NCBI RefSeq assembly: GCF_036010505.1
Contig: NZ_CP108570.1
Coordinates: forward strand, 16,465-80,464
From: Streptomyces sp. NBC_01197
GTDB lineage: Bacteria; Actinomycetota; Actinomycetes; Streptomycetales; Streptomycetaceae
DNA length: 64,000 nt
Direction: 5' to 3'
The notes beneath the pieces are model-generated. The model did no database searches and had not been told where the DNA came from. It worked only from the letters and a program-made list of their open reading frames with translations. How positions within the stretch are numbered: position 1 is the first letter of the stretch; each line of letters starts with the position of its first letter. The position numbers were made by a program, and so were the translations under genes. Positions 26,541-35,595 of the stretch are shown piece after piece.

Positions 26541-27431
26541 TCACCGGACACGCGTGGCTGTCACCGTGCTGTGCCGGGTGGTTCCGGCCTCCACTTCCAC
26601 TACGGGGCCGCGGCCACAGGTGGTGTACCGCTCTCCGGACCTCGTCCGCGCCGCCCGGCCGGGTCCGGAGTCCCGCAGAGCGGGGGCCACTTGTGCCCGG
26701 AGCGCCGCGGTGAGGGAGCGGGTGAGCGCCACCCGCCCGTCCGGGAGCTCCACCACGAGGTGCGTGGGCCGGGATACCGGCCCGGTATAGCCGACGATCC
26801 GGGCATTCACGGTGTCCGCGTGCCGGATTTTCTGCCATCCGCCGGAGCGCCGACGCGGGTACGGGCCGTCCAGCCGTTTCGCGACGAGTCCCTCCAGGCC
26901 CTGCTCGGGAAGCACCTCGAACCAGATCCTGGCCTCTGTGATGTCCGTTGTCATCGGCACCGGCTGCAAGGGTGGGCCGAGCGGGGTGAGCAGATCCACG
27001 AGAATCCGCCGACGCTCCGAGTACGGCCAATTCCGTAGATCGTCTCCGTGGTCAGGATGCGCGAGGACGTCCCACGCCGCGAAGCTGGCGGGCATGGATT
27101 TGGCGAGCTGCCGGGCGCGGATGCTGGTGCTCGAAGCTCTACTGCGCACCGCCCCGAAGTCGAGCCGCCCATTGCGCCACACGCACACCTCACCGTCGAG
27201 GAGTACCCCCTCGGGGAGGCGCATGGCCGCTGCCACCAGATCAGGCCAGGACGCATTCACCACCCGGCCGGCCCTCGATCGCAGCGTCACCGTGTGCTGA
27301 CCACGCTGCACCGTCGTCCGGTCACCATCAAATTTCGGCTCATATGCCCAGTTCGGGCCCTCTGGAAGAGAGGCCATGGCCTGCGCCAAGCCCACCTTGA
27401 GCGACGCACTGTCCATCCCTCCAGGGTCCAC
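26541..27431 (-). CDS. ATP-dependent DNA ligase-like protein
   Basis: 296 residues. Motif I EPKFDGDR (about 32-39) has the Lys that would be adenylated. Later nucleotidyltransferase motifs are LLDGEVCVW (III), EGLVAKRLDGPY (IV) and WQKIR (V), followed by a short OB-fold. It resembles the stand-alone ligase domains (LigC/LigD type) common in actinobacteria, which seal nicks in repair. The start is uncertain (GTG 27431; an in-frame ATG follows five codons later). Transposon B inserted about 50 bp past its stop, so it appears complete. Confidence 0.88.
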   Translation of the reverse strand: MDPGGMDSASLKVGLAQAMASLPEGPNWAYEPKFDGDRTTVQRGQHTVTLRSRAGRVVNASWPDLVAAAMRLPEGVLLDGEVCVWRNGRLDFGAVRSRASSTSIRARQLAKSMPASFAAWDVLAHPDHGDDLRNWPYSERRRILVDLLTPLGPPLQPVPMTTDITEARIWFEVLPEQGLEGLVAKRLDGPYPRRRSGGWQKIRHADTVNARIVGYTGPVSRPTHLVVELPDGRVALTRSLTAALRAQVAPALRDSGPGRAARTRSGERYTTCGRGPVVEVEAGTTRHSTVTATRVR

Positions 27432-27479
27432 CCGATCGACGCCCTCAGCAGTCCGGCCGGTGATCCCCGGCGGCCGCCC

Positions 27480-27842
27480 TCAGGGAAGCCCGAGCACCGT
27501 GTCCGGGCGGCACTGGATACATGCCTGCGCACCCTCCTCCGTCAACGCGCGCAGCGCCTGCTCCCGGCTGATCGGCCGCACCCGGGCGTAGTCCACCTCT
27601 GCATCCCAGCACGCTTCTGGATCCCCGAGCGTCGTGTGGATGGTGGGCGGCCCGGTTCCGACGCCGCGCTGCGCCACCCACTCTGGTCGCGGCTGCTCGG
27701 CCCGCTCCTTCGCGTACTGCTCTTCCTGCGCCTTGCGCTTCATGGTCGCGATCCACTGGCGGGTGCGCTCCAGGTCCTCAAGTTGCACCTGCTCCATGCA
27801 CTGGAGGGCGTAGAGCCGCTCTGCGGCAGAACGATCGGACAT
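27480..27842 (-). CDS. DUF6233 family protein
   Basis: 120 residues. The pattern is that of DUF6233: an N-terminal amphipathic helix (ERLYALQCMEQVQLEDLERTRQWIATMKRKAQEE), a PEWVAQRGVGTGPPTIHTTLGD centre, then RPISREQALRALTEEGAQACIQCRPDTVLGLP. Streptomyces genomes and plasmids carry many copies; the function is unknown. The two Cys near the end may bind metal. The ATG at 27842 is used; the frame is open further upstream. Confidence 0.85.
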   Translation of the reverse strand: MSDRSAAERLYALQCMEQVQLEDLERTRQWIATMKRKAQEEQYAKERAEQPRPEWVAQRGVGTGPPTIHTTLGDPEACWDAEVDYARVRPISREQALRALTEEGAQACIQCRPDTVLGLP

Positions 27843-28170
27843 AGGTTCGATTCTATCCAAGCCTGCAGATCCGGGAGGTGGCTGGCCTGTCCCGCGAGTG
27901 CACCTACCGGATCCGCGCCGGTCGTCGCGGAGACAGCCACCCGGTACTCCCAAAGGTTCGGGCCAAAGCAGACCCCCCGGTGACCGTATGGGCACTCTTG
28001 ACGCGCCACGTGCCAAACAGCCTGGGCCGTGGCACACTGGGCACATAGCTGGCGGCCGTGGGCTGTCAGAAGTGGAGCCAGGTGACCTGGGGCAGACCGG
28101 GAGCCTGGCTCGGCGCATTTCTGGGTGCCTTCCGTGCAGCCTCGGGTGCCCGCCCGCGGCAGGTAACCGC
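27843..28170. other. Intergenic region
   Basis: About 330 bp between two minus-strand genes. It holds only short GC-rich inverted motifs (for example CCAGGTGACCTGG near 28078). No gene is supported. Confidence 0.4.
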
Positions 28171-28764
28171 TCAGCAGCGGGTGCTCACCTCGAAGTCAAG
28201 CACCACATCTCCGAGCGCCTCTCTGTACGCCGCTCTGCCCAGCTGCTCAGCACGACATGCGCCCGCGACAATGTCCGCAATCCAAAGCAACGGCTCCGTC
28301 CCCCCTGGGACGTGATCGATACGAAAGTCCGTCCCCTTGGGCAGCGCGTAGCGGCGAGCGTGCTGCAGAGTGGCGATGTCCCTGGCGTTGAGCTGGGGCT
28401 CTCGGGCCTCCATATAGAGATGCCCGACCCGGAAGCCATGAAGTTGGGTAACAAGCTCGGACAGGCACGCCCTCCGCGCGCGCTCCTGTCGGCGTACGGG
28501 TACCGGCGAACCGACAGCCACGACGTGTAGGCCGCCAAGAGTCGCGACTGCGTCGGCCGCAAGTCGACGCTCGCGGTCGTCCATCTCCGTCCAATGGGAC
28601 TTGGTCGTCTGCCGCCGGCCTCGTCTCTGGAGCATTGCCTCGCGGGCCTTGTCGATCACGGCGGGCTCGATCACTGCGGCAGCAATGATGTAGAAGCCGG
28701 CCGAGTCCCTCTCCTGGAAGGACTCGTCGGACCATGCGGAAAGAGTGTCGACGCTCGGCGTCAT
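28171..28764 (-). CDS. DUF3800-like protein
   Basis: 197 residues from ATG 28764. The N-terminus LSAWSDESFQERDSAGFYIIAAAVIEP has the SDES strand typical of DUF3800, an RNase H-like fold seen on phages and plasmids. Further acidic positions (TEMDDRERRLAADAV, LLWIADIVAGAC) could complete a metal site. A nuclease role is possible from the fold only. It has no operon partner. Confidence 0.6.
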   Translation of the reverse strand: MTPSVDTLSAWSDESFQERDSAGFYIIAAAVIEPAVIDKAREAMLQRRGRRQTTKSHWTEMDDRERRLAADAVATLGGLHVVAVGSPVPVRRQERARRACLSELVTQLHGFRVGHLYMEAREPQLNARDIATLQHARRYALPKGTDFRIDHVPGGTEPLLWIADIVAGACRAEQLGRAAYREALGDVVLDFEVSTRC

Positions 28765-29293
28765 GCGTGTGGGCTCCTCGTACAGCGGCGACCTGTCACC
28801 CCTTGCTGCCGCGTAGACGCTCGCGGACAGGATGCAGGTGCTAACTCTGTTGCTGCGGCGGATTGTTGATCCGCGTCCGCCGGAGGAGCCGGGGCGGTCC
28901 GGGCGAAACTGCTCTCCTGTGCCGATGGTACGGCCATGCCCGTCCTGTGTTCCCCCTGGTCCATGGCCACCATTCTTCCGGCTTACGGCTGAACGGTGTT
29001 AGCCCTGTGGAAAACCCCAGGCCATCGATCGTCAGCAACTGCCATCTCCTGGACCTGGTCCACCGAACGCTGGCATCACTCAGAGCTGGAGACGACCGAC
29101 GGCCGCCGGTGGCCACGCCGGGTACGGACAGCCCAGAGGCGGCTCTCCCGACTGATCAACCGGGCGGCGATCCACGCGGATCGCGGGTTCCGGAGTTCCC
29201 CGAGCTGTTCGGCGAGAGGGTCCGGGTGTGGGCGTGAGATCGTCAACCGTCGTCTCATTGGCGTCACGGACAAACTGGGGGAAAGGGACAGCT
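28765..29293. other. Region without a supported gene
   Basis: About 530 bp. Open frames exist on both strands but none has a ribosome site with consistent codon bias. No strong hairpin is seen. Confidence 0.35.
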
Positions 29294-29485
29294 GTGGATG
29301 AGCGCTCCATCGCACGCGGTGTTAAGAAGGGGATCCGCGAGGCCCGACGTCAGCGTGAGCGGCCGTCCTTGAGGCAGTACAAGGGTTGGCGATTCCCTCT
29401 GGTGCTGGTCCTGCGGTACCCGAAGGTGATCAGCTGTCTCGGCGTTGTGTTCTTAGTTCTACTGGCCAGGTCCGGGAAGTCGTGA
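29294..29485 (+). CDS. Small membrane protein
   Basis: 63 residues from GTG 29294 behind GGGGAAAGGGA. A basic first half (VKKGIREARRQRERPSLRQYKGWR) is followed by one hydrophobic segment (FPLVLVLRYPKVISCLGVVFLVLLA). Probably a single-pass inner-membrane protein. The function is unknown. Confidence 0.5.
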   Translation: MDERSIARGVKKGIREARRQRERPSLRQYKGWRFPLVLVLRYPKVISCLGVVFLVLLARSGKS

Positions 29486-29704
29486 CAGCAGGGGCACGGT
29501 GATCGGGGCCCGGATGCCGTCGAGGGCGTAAGACGCACGACTGCGGTCGGTGGCCACCCGCACCACCGACTAGATCAGCCACAAATCCCTTCTCCAAGAC
29601 CACGACGGACCGACGGCCGCCGACGTTGACCAGCCGCCCCGGCGGGGCACCACAGGCCCCCCGGGGCCGAGGAGCTACCGACCCCCCGCGCAGCGCTCCC
29701 CTGC

Positions 29705-30682
29705 CTACATGGTCGGGACGTTCTGCAAGGCCAGTGTGGTGTGGCCTTGGGCGAGCAGGGCCTGGAGATGCGCCTGGTACTGGTAGGCGTGGTGGTACCT
29801 GTCGTCTGCGGCGATGTCTGCGCGCATCCGCACGATGCTGACTCCGATGGTCGCTGCGGAGGCGATGTCAGCGATCTGGAGCCAGAGGGTATGGGCCCGG
29901 TCTGCGATCTGGGTAGCCACCACGGCGTTGCCGGTACGCATTCGGCGGTCGGCTACGTCCCGGTACAGCACGATGGCGCCGGCGTTGTCGCCGAGTGCGG
30001 CGGCGAGATCGGCGCGCAGGGTGCGGGCGTCGAGTGCCTCGCTGTGGCTGGGGCCGTGGATGGCGGCCACCCCGTCGTCGTGTGCCTGGGCGAGCTGGTA
30101 GGCGCGGGAGAGGTCACCAGCATCCGCGTACCGCTGGATCGTCAGGAGGGTGGGCGCCTGTTCCCGAGGAGCTTCGGCCAGCTGCTGGGGAACAGGCGCT
30201 GACTGTCTCCGGGCTCGGGCGGCGGGCCGTTGTACGGGGGGCTGGGGTTGGGCCTGGTCCTGCTTCTTGGCGGCCTGGGCGAGCAGCCGCTGGAGGTTGG
30301 ACTGCACGGGAGCGGGCGGCGCCTGGTCGGCCTGCTGCTGAGCTGGCAAAGCGGCTGCCGGAGCTGGCGGTGTCTTCTTCCGCCGTGGGGTTTTGGCCCG
30401 TACAGGCTGGCCGGCTTCGATGGTGCGGTCCGGGCTGATGATCAGTGGCCACACCGTGCCGTCCGTATCGATCGCCTCGGCCCTGACCGGGCGTGGGGGC
30501 TGGAGCCGCGAGGCGGTCAGGGCCACGGCATCGGTCGCTGCGCCCCGGGTGGGATACGTGCTGTCCGGGGCGGCCGGGCCGGTGATGGTGACAGCGCCGG
30601 ACTCGTCCGCGAGCAGCCGGTAGAGGGGCCAGGCGGGTACCGGCGGGGTGGTGGCCACGGTGTTGTTCGTTCCTTCGTTCAC
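29705..30682 (-). CDS. TPR-like protein, last gene of the leftward T4SS operon
   Basis: 325 residues from GTG 30682, which overlaps the lipoprotein stop (GTGA). The N-terminal third contains a Pro/Gln/Ala-rich linker (about 110-190). The C-terminal third, LSRAYQLAQAHDDGVAAIHGPSHSEALDARTLRADLAAALGDNAGAIVLYRDVADRR, is helix-turn-helix repeats of TPR type. Coupled to a lipoprotein and a cell-wall hydrolase, it probably supports the conjugation machine in the cytoplasm. No catalytic motif is seen. Confidence 0.7.
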   Translation of the reverse strand: MNEGTNNTVATTPPVPAWPLYRLLADESGAVTITGPAAPDSTYPTRGAATDAVALTASRLQPPRPVRAEAIDTDGTVWPLIISPDRTIEAGQPVRAKTPRRKKTPPAPAAALPAQQQADQAPPAPVQSNLQRLLAQAAKKQDQAQPQPPVQRPAARARRQSAPVPQQLAEAPREQAPTLLTIQRYADAGDLSRAYQLAQAHDDGVAAIHGPSHSEALDARTLRADLAAALGDNAGAIVLYRDVADRRMRTGNAVVATQIADRAHTLWLQIADIASAATIGVSIVRMRADIAADDRYHHAYQYQAHLQALLAQGHTTLALQNVPTM

Positions 30683-31344
30683 TGGAGTGAGAGGGCGCTG
30701 ACGCGCCACGGTGCTCCCGCGGCCGCGCGGGTGAGTGAGGCGTAGGCGGTGTATGTCTCGGGGGCGCCTCGCCAGTTGTCGCGGCCGGTCACGGTGACGG
30801 TCACGGCCCACTGCCGGTAGGCGGTGGTGCCGGTGTCCGGCGGGATCCCGGCGTCCGCGGACTTCATCATGTCGACGGCGGTGTACGCGTGGTGCGCGGT
30901 CCAGGTGTCCCACTCACTGCCGGGCGCCGAGCGGGGCTTGCCCGCACGGAGTTGGGCGGCGTAGGTGGCGGTGCACCATCCGGCGTCTGCGGTACGGGCG
31001 GCGGCCTGGTAGCGGGAGGTGTCCACCGTGGTGTCGTAGGTCATCAGCGCGGTGATGGCGCCCTTGCTGACGGCGGTGGCATCCGTCTGCGTGACCGAGC
31101 CGGGGGAGGGGATCCCGCCCGTCGGCTGGCTGGCCGAGCGGGTGGGAAGAGGCTCTGCAGGGCTGGCGTTCGGCGGATCCGAGTAGGGGCCGGCGCCCGT
31201 GGGGGCCGGTGTCGTGGGGGCCGCGGTGGAGTGGTCCGCGTTGTCCGTGCCCAGGATTCCCCCGCCGGAGCTGCAGCCACCGGCCAGCAGGCAGACGGCC
31301 CCGGCAGTGGTCGCGATGCGAATGAGCGGGCCGCGCGTGGTCAT
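30679..31344 (-). CDS. Lipoprotein of the conjugation operon
   Basis: 221 residues. The signal peptide ends in the lipobox LAGGC (Cys about 24), followed by a Gly/Ser/Thr/Pro linker and a folded domain. AHHAYTAVDMMKSADAG and PWRVSALSLQ suggest an NTF2-like fold as in other conjugation assembly proteins. It would be anchored on the outer face of the membrane. The ATG at 31344 has AGGAGG five bases upstream and overlaps the hydrolase stop (ATGA). Confidence 0.78.
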   Translation of the reverse strand: MTTRGPLIRIATTAGAVCLLAGGCSSGGGILGTDNADHSTAAPTTPAPTGAGPYSDPPNASPAEPLPTRSASQPTGGIPSPGSVTQTDATAVSKGAITALMTYDTTVDTSRYQAAARTADAGWCTATYAAQLRAGKPRSAPGSEWDTWTAHHAYTAVDMMKSADAGIPPDTGTTAYRQWAVTVTVTGRDNWRGAPETYTAYASLTRAAAGAPWRVSALSLQ

Positions 31345-32354
31345 CCGAACCTCCTGATTTTCTGGGGCTTGCTGGCGTAGTAGGCATCGGTCAGAGATGC
31401 GGTGCGGACGTCCTGCCCGGTCCTCGGAGCGTGGACCATCATCCCGTTCCCGATGTAAATCCCGATGTGGTCGTAGTCGCCCGGCCCGTTCAGGGCGAAA
31501 GCAATGACGTCGCCAACCTGAATGTCCTTCTTGCTGATGGCCTTGCCCTGGGTGGCCTGTGCCTGGCTGGTACGCGGCAGGAGGATGGACCCGTGGGAGG
31601 CGTGATAGACGGCGTTCTGTACCAGGCTGGAGCAGTCGAAGCCCTTGATCGAGGCGCCTTGGGCCACCCCGTATGAGGGTCCGTCGACTGAGCCCCCACC
31701 CCACGAGTAGGGGGTCCCCATCCAGCGCTCGGCCGCGGCCACCACCTGGGACCCGAACGCACTGCCCTGCTCACCCTCGGCGTACTTGCTGATCAACTTG
31801 GTGATGCGGTCGACGTACTGCTGCGTCTCGGGGAACGGCGGCATCCCGTGGGCCGCCCGCACCGCATCAGGGCCTGCGTTGTACGCGGCGAGCATCAGCC
31901 GCGTGACGTCAGCGTTCTCGATCTTGTAGCTGCGGACCTTTTTGGCGAGCCAGCAGTCGTACCGGGCCTGGGTCATGATCGCGTCAGGGGCGCTGAATAC
32001 GTCGGCCGTTCCGCTGTTGTCCGCGTCGACACCCCAGGTTTTCCAGGTACCGGGCATGAACTGGGAAATCCCCTGGGCTCCGGCGGGTGACGTCCGGTGG
32101 GCGCCCCAATTCGATTCGGCCTCGATCTGCGCGGCAATCAGCGGTGACGAGACGTCAGTACACGTGGTCCCGGCTTTCACCACCCAATCCCGGTACTCGG
32201 CCGGAACAAGCTGACGTTTCAGGAACAACGAGGTTCCACCGGAGTCGGCATCGTCACTGGTTGCACCCCCGACGATGGCAAGCGCCACCAGGGCGGCGAA
32301 TGCTGCGCCGGCCGCGAGGAAGGCGGCCGGTCCGCCACGGAGCGGACTACTCAT
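31341..32354 (-). CDS. Bifunctional cell-wall hydrolase: lytic transglycosylase plus NlpC/P60
   Basis: 337 residues. A membrane anchor (FLAAGAAFAALVALAIVGG, about 11-29) is followed by an SLT domain (about 65-190; catalytic Glu in IEAESNWGA, then GISQFMPGTW and LAAYNAGP). The C-terminal NlpC/P60 domain (about 205-337) has Cys in FDCSSLVQ, His in YDHIGIYIG and a third polar residue in MVHAPRTG. It cuts peptidoglycan glycan strands and stem peptides to let the T4SS cross the wall, like VirB1 and TcpG. It heads the leftward operon. Confidence 0.93.
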   Translation of the reverse strand: MSSPLRGGPAAFLAAGAAFAALVALAIVGGATSDDADSGGTSLFLKRQLVPAEYRDWVVKAGTTCTDVSSPLIAAQIEAESNWGAHRTSPAGAQGISQFMPGTWKTWGVDADNSGTADVFSAPDAIMTQARYDCWLAKKVRSYKIENADVTRLMLAAYNAGPDAVRAAHGMPPFPETQQYVDRITKLISKYAEGEQGSAFGSQVVAAAERWMGTPYSWGGGSVDGPSYGVAQGASIKGFDCSSLVQNAVYHASHGSILLPRTSQAQATQGKAISKKDIQVGDVIAFALNGPGDYDHIGIYIGNGMMVHAPRTGQDVRTASLTDAYYASKPQKIRRFG

Positions 32355-32444
32355 CGCACCCCCCGGTACGCCACTTTTCGGACGCCGCAGCTGTTATCTG
32401 TCATGCAGGCCAACCCCCCCGTAATTTGCTCCAGCTTACGGGAG

Positions 32445-32480
32445 TTGACGGAACGTGCCAGGAAAATAACCGTCTGGCAC
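32445..32480. promoter_or_regulatory. Promoter/operator between the divergent T4SS operons
   Basis: TTGACG (32445-32450) is a good -35 for the rightward operon. Overlapping the expected -10 is the inverted repeat GTGCCAG (32455-32461) and CTGGCAC (32474-32480), 26 bp overall. The ribosome site AGGGGG precedes GTG 32518. A repressor here could control both operons. Confidence 0.6.
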
Positions 32481-32517
32481 AATTGCTTTTCCTGCGGATG
32501 GTTTAGGGGGAACAACC

Positions 32518-33132
32518 GTGTCTGATGGGGCTCCAGTCAATCACTGGCTGCCGAATGCGGTAGCAGATCCGGCCCGGCCGGAGACGCACTCCCAGCCGGT
32601 CGCCGCGTACGAGCCGGCGGTCAGCGGGCCTCAACCCGGGGTCACCGCACCGCCGATGGGGCTGCCCGTTGCAACTGCGCCTGCTGGCGCGGCCCGTTGG
32701 TGGTGGCTGGGATGCCACGGCGGGGCGGGCGCGACGTCGCTGTGCGCGGCTGTACCTGGAGGGGCGGAAGCGGGCCGGTACTGGCCGATGGCCACGGCGG
32801 GCGGCCCGCAGCACCGTGTGGTGCTCGTGGCCCGGTCGACGGCAAGCGGGCTGCAGGCCGCACAGGTGGCGGCCCGTCAGTGGGCGTCCGGCACGCTGCC
32901 CGGTGTCGAGCTGCTGGGCCTGGTGGTCGTCGCCGATGCTCCGGGGCGGCTGCCCGCACCGCTGCGTGATCTGCGGCGGCTGGTGTCCGGCGGGGTGCCG
33001 CGCTTGTGGACGGTGCCCTGGATGGAGACCTGGAGGCTCGGCGAACCGCCGGCCTCTGCTGTACCCCCGGAGCTGGCAAAGGGGCTGGCCCGGGAACTGC
33101 TTGCACTCACCGAATCGGGGATTCATGTCTGA
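32518..33132 (+). CDS. DUF6668-like protein with degenerate P-loop
   Basis: 204 residues from GTG 32518. A Pro-rich N-terminus (about 1-55) is followed by WWWLGCHGGAGATSLCAAVPGG, a P-loop-like turn without the usual Lys. Then come strands RVVLVARST and LLGLVVVADAPG, as in SIMIBI/ParA-type folds. In actinobacterial conjugation loci such proteins precede the pilin-like gene; their function is not known. The stop overlaps the start of the next gene. Confidence 0.68.
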   Translation: MSDGAPVNHWLPNAVADPARPETHSQPVAAYEPAVSGPQPGVTAPPMGLPVATAPAGAARWWWLGCHGGAGATSLCAAVPGGAEAGRYWPMATAGGPQHRVVLVARSTASGLQAAQVAARQWASGTLPGVELLGLVVVADAPGRLPAPLRDLRRLVSGGVPRLWTVPWMETWRLGEPPASAVPPELAKGLARELLALTESGIHV

Positions 33133-33427
33133 TCTGCTCATCGCGCTGGGCGACGCTGCCACGCACTCCACACACCTGCTCGCCGTGCCGGACCCGTCCA
33201 AAGGCGGCGGCAACCCACCCGGCATGGACAAGCTCCTGGTCATCCTTCACTGGGTATTCGTCATCGTCACGATCGCGTGCGTCGCCGGCATTCTGACGGT
33301 CGCCGGGAAGATGGCCATCGCGCACAACAACGGCGAAGGCCGCGAACACATGGGCGGCCTGGGCAAGGTGCTCTTTGCCTGCGTCCTGGCTGCGTCCGCC
33401 TCCGGCATCGTCACCGCGCTCACCTGA
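33125..33427 (+). CDS. Pilin-like small membrane protein (VirB2-like)
   Basis: 100 residues. Two hydrophobic helices, LLVILHWVFVIVTIACVAGILTVAG (about 38-62) and GGLGKVLFACVLAASASGIVTAL (about 77-99), are joined by a short basic loop. This is the topology of VirB2/TrbC pilins and of small T4SS subunits in actinobacteria. It overlaps the previous gene by 8 bp and the next by TGATG, so it is tightly coupled. Confidence 0.75.
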   Translation: MSDLLIALGDAATHSTHLLAVPDPSKGGGNPPGMDKLLVILHWVFVIVTIACVAGILTVAGKMAIAHNNGEGREHMGGLGKVLFACVLAASASGIVTALT

Positions 33428-34200
33428 TGGCGCGCGAGGCAGACAACCGAGCAGAGCAGGACCAGGACGACGTCACCAGCCCCTGGGCCTCGCGCTGGTG
33501 GCAGATGAGCGCGCTGTTCCTCGCCGTGCTGCTCGTCCTCGGAGTCCTCGTCGTCATCAAGAGCGGTGGCGGTTCCTCCAAGGGAGAGGCGGGGCCTTCC
33601 GCACCGACGTCTTCGCCCTCCGCCTCGGCGAGCACGGGGAAGGGCGCCTGCCCGGAACTCACCGATACGGGGCAGGAGATCCCGCGTACGGCTCCGCCCG
33701 CGAACTGGGCGCTCTTCCGCACCGTGGCGGTCCCCTCCAGCAAAGCCTCCGGGCCCGCGGTCGTGAACGGTGACGTCGCGCGCTGCTACGCGCACACACC
33801 AACCGGCGCTCTCTTCGCGGCCGCGCAGATCTCCATCCGCTACACCGTCGCGTCCGACTGGCAAACCGTGATCAAGAAGCAGACCTACGGGGACGGCCAG
33901 GCAGGACTGATCAAGCAGCGGGCCAAATACGAGAAGGAGCACACCCCGGTCGCTCCGGTCCCCGGTGAGCTGGGCCAGTTCGCCGGATTCCAGTTCGTCA
34001 CGTACAGCAAGGACATTGCGGTCCTCCAACTCGTCACGAAGTTCTCCGGATCGTCGGCGGACAGTGCCCTGCAGGTCTCCACGGTGACCCTGCACTGGGA
34101 CAGCACCAAGGGGGACTGGCTGTACGAGATTCCCGCCGTGGCGGCCCCGCAGAAGTCAGTGCCGGACCTGTCCGGCTACGTGACGTGGGGAGGGCTGTAG
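33427..34200 (+). CDS. VirB8/TcpC-like conjugation protein
   Basis: 257 residues. One membrane helix near the start (MSALFLAVLLVLGVLVVIKSGG, about 26-47), a Ser/Ala linker, then an extracytoplasmic domain ending in alternating strands (ALQVSTVTLHWDSTKGDWLYEIPAV). This is the layout of VirB8-like NTF2-fold scaffold proteins. It sits between the pilin-like and VirB6-like genes. Confidence 0.72.
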   Translation: MAREADNRAEQDQDDVTSPWASRWWQMSALFLAVLLVLGVLVVIKSGGGSSKGEAGPSAPTSSPSASASTGKGACPELTDTGQEIPRTAPPANWALFRTVAVPSSKASGPAVVNGDVARCYAHTPTGALFAAAQISIRYTVASDWQTVIKKQTYGDGQAGLIKQRAKYEKEHTPVAPVPGELGQFAGFQFVTYSKDIAVLQLVTKFSGSSADSALQVSTVTLHWDSTKGDWLYEIPAVAAPQKSVPDLSGYVTWGGL

Positions 34201-34203
34201 GCC

Positions 34204-35595
34204 ATGGGCTGGTGCGATTTCTGGGATGACAATCTGTCGGCCCTGGGCCGGCCCCCGGCCTGCGAGGCGAAGGACGGCGCGACCGGTGCGGTGAAGGACG
34301 CCGCGTCGAGCGCCTGGGAGTCCATCGTCCACTCGTTCCAGGAGGGGGCGGTGTGGATGGTCCGGGAGCTGGCGCTGGGCTGGCTGAGCGCCGATACACC
34401 GACCCTCAACAAGGACTCGGGGCCGCTCGCGTTCCTGCTCAGCAGCACGTTCGCCATCACGACGTGGCTGGCGGTCCTGTGCCTGCTCGTGGCGGCCGGG
34501 AAGATGGCCTGGACCCGGCGGACCGAACCGGCGCAAGAGGCTGCGAAAGGCATGGTCCGCCTGGTGGTGGCGACCTCCACGGCGGTCGCCGCGGTCAACC
34601 TGCTGACCAAGGGCGGTGATCTGTTCTCGAACTGGATCGTGAACAGGTCCATTGGCTGCCCCGGAGACTCCGCCACCCATGCCTGCATCGAGGCGTTCAG
34701 CAACAAGCTGCTGGAGATGTCGACGCTGAAGAACGTGGACCAGCTGTCGGTCTCGCTGATCATCGCGATTCTCATGTCGCTGTCCGGGCTCATCCAGCTG
34801 TTCAGCGTGATCGTCCGGCAGTCACTGCTGTTCGTCCTGGTGGGGACTCTCCCGATGGCTGCAGCGGCGTCCGGATCGGAGCAGGGCCAAGCCTGGTGGA
34901 AGAAGTCGGTGGGGTGGCTGCTGGCGTTCATCTGCTACAAACCTGCCGCCGCGATCATCTACGCCACAGCGTTCAGCCAATTCCAGACCAACGACTCCAA
35001 GGACCTGATGCCACAGCTGTACGGGGTGGCTCTGCTGATCATGTCCGCGTTCACCCTGCCCGCGCTCATGAAGTTCATTGCGCCGGTCATCGACAATGTG
35101 GGCGGGGGCGGCCTCGCCGGTATCGGTGGTGGCGGCGGTGGTGGGGGTATGGCGTCCCGCGTGGCAACCGGCGCCATCGCCATCAAGAGCGGCGGCGCCA
35201 GTCTCGCGGCCAAGGGTGCGGCCAAGGGCGCCTCCAGTGCCAGCGGAGCCAAGCCCGCCGGCGGCGGCCCCACTTCTCCGCCGGGCGGCGGATCCGGCGG
35301 CGGGAAGCCTCCGGGCGGCACTCCGCCGAACGGTGGCGCACCCTCCCAGCCCTCCGCCGGCCCCAACGGTGGTACACCGCCCGGTCAGAGCGGGGGCACC
35401 GCACCCACGTCCGGCACATCCGGCCCGGCGAACCGGCCCTCCGGCGGGGTGCCTCCGGCTCGCTCATCCGGCGCCGGCTCCACCCCCAACGGCCCCGGCC
35501 CCGGTGGTTCTCAACCGGCCCGGCCCGCACAACAGCCGACACGTCCCTCGCAGCAGAACAAGAACGGTGGTGGACCCAGTGGCAGCAGCAGGTGA
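34204..35595 (+). CDS. VirB6/TrbL-like polytopic membrane protein
   Basis: 463 residues. About six hydrophobic helices between residues 75 and 300, including FAITTWLAVLCLLVAAGKMAW, SLLFVLVGTLPMAAAASG and WLLAFICYKPAAAIIYATAF. A long Gly/Pro/Ser-rich C-terminal tail of about 150 residues follows. The family forms the inner-membrane channel for DNA. The low-complexity tail is typical of actinobacterial versions. It follows the VirB8-like gene after 3 bp. Confidence 0.85.
   Translation: MGWCDFWDDNLSALGRPPACEAKDGATGAVKDAASSAWESIVHSFQEGAVWMVRELALGWLSADTPTLNKDSGPLAFLLSSTFAITTWLAVLCLLVAAGKMAWTRRTEPAQEAAKGMVRLVVATSTAVAAVNLLTKGGDLFSNWIVNRSIGCPGDSATHACIEAFSNKLLEMSTLKNVDQLSVSLIIAILMSLSGLIQLFSVIVRQSLLFVLVGTLPMAAAASGSEQGQAWWKKSVGWLLAFICYKPAAAIIYATAFSQFQTNDSKDLMPQLYGVALLIMSAFTLPALMKFIAPVIDNVGGGGLAGIGGGGGGGGMASRVATGAIAIKSGGASLAAKGAAKGASSASGAKPAGGGPTSPPGGGSGGGKPPGGTPPNGGAPSQPSAGPNGGTPPGQSGGTAPTSGTSGPANRPSGGVPPARSSGAGSTPNGPGPGGSQPARPAQQPTRPSQQNKNGGGPSGSSR

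Noticed and set aside
23400..27038. Long + strand open frame of about 1200 codons
   Set aside because: It is the antisense shadow of the transposase on the minus strand, a common effect of high G+C at third positions.
28863..29237. 124-codon + strand frame
   Set aside because: No ribosome site, amino-acid composition like random high-GC sequence, no motif.
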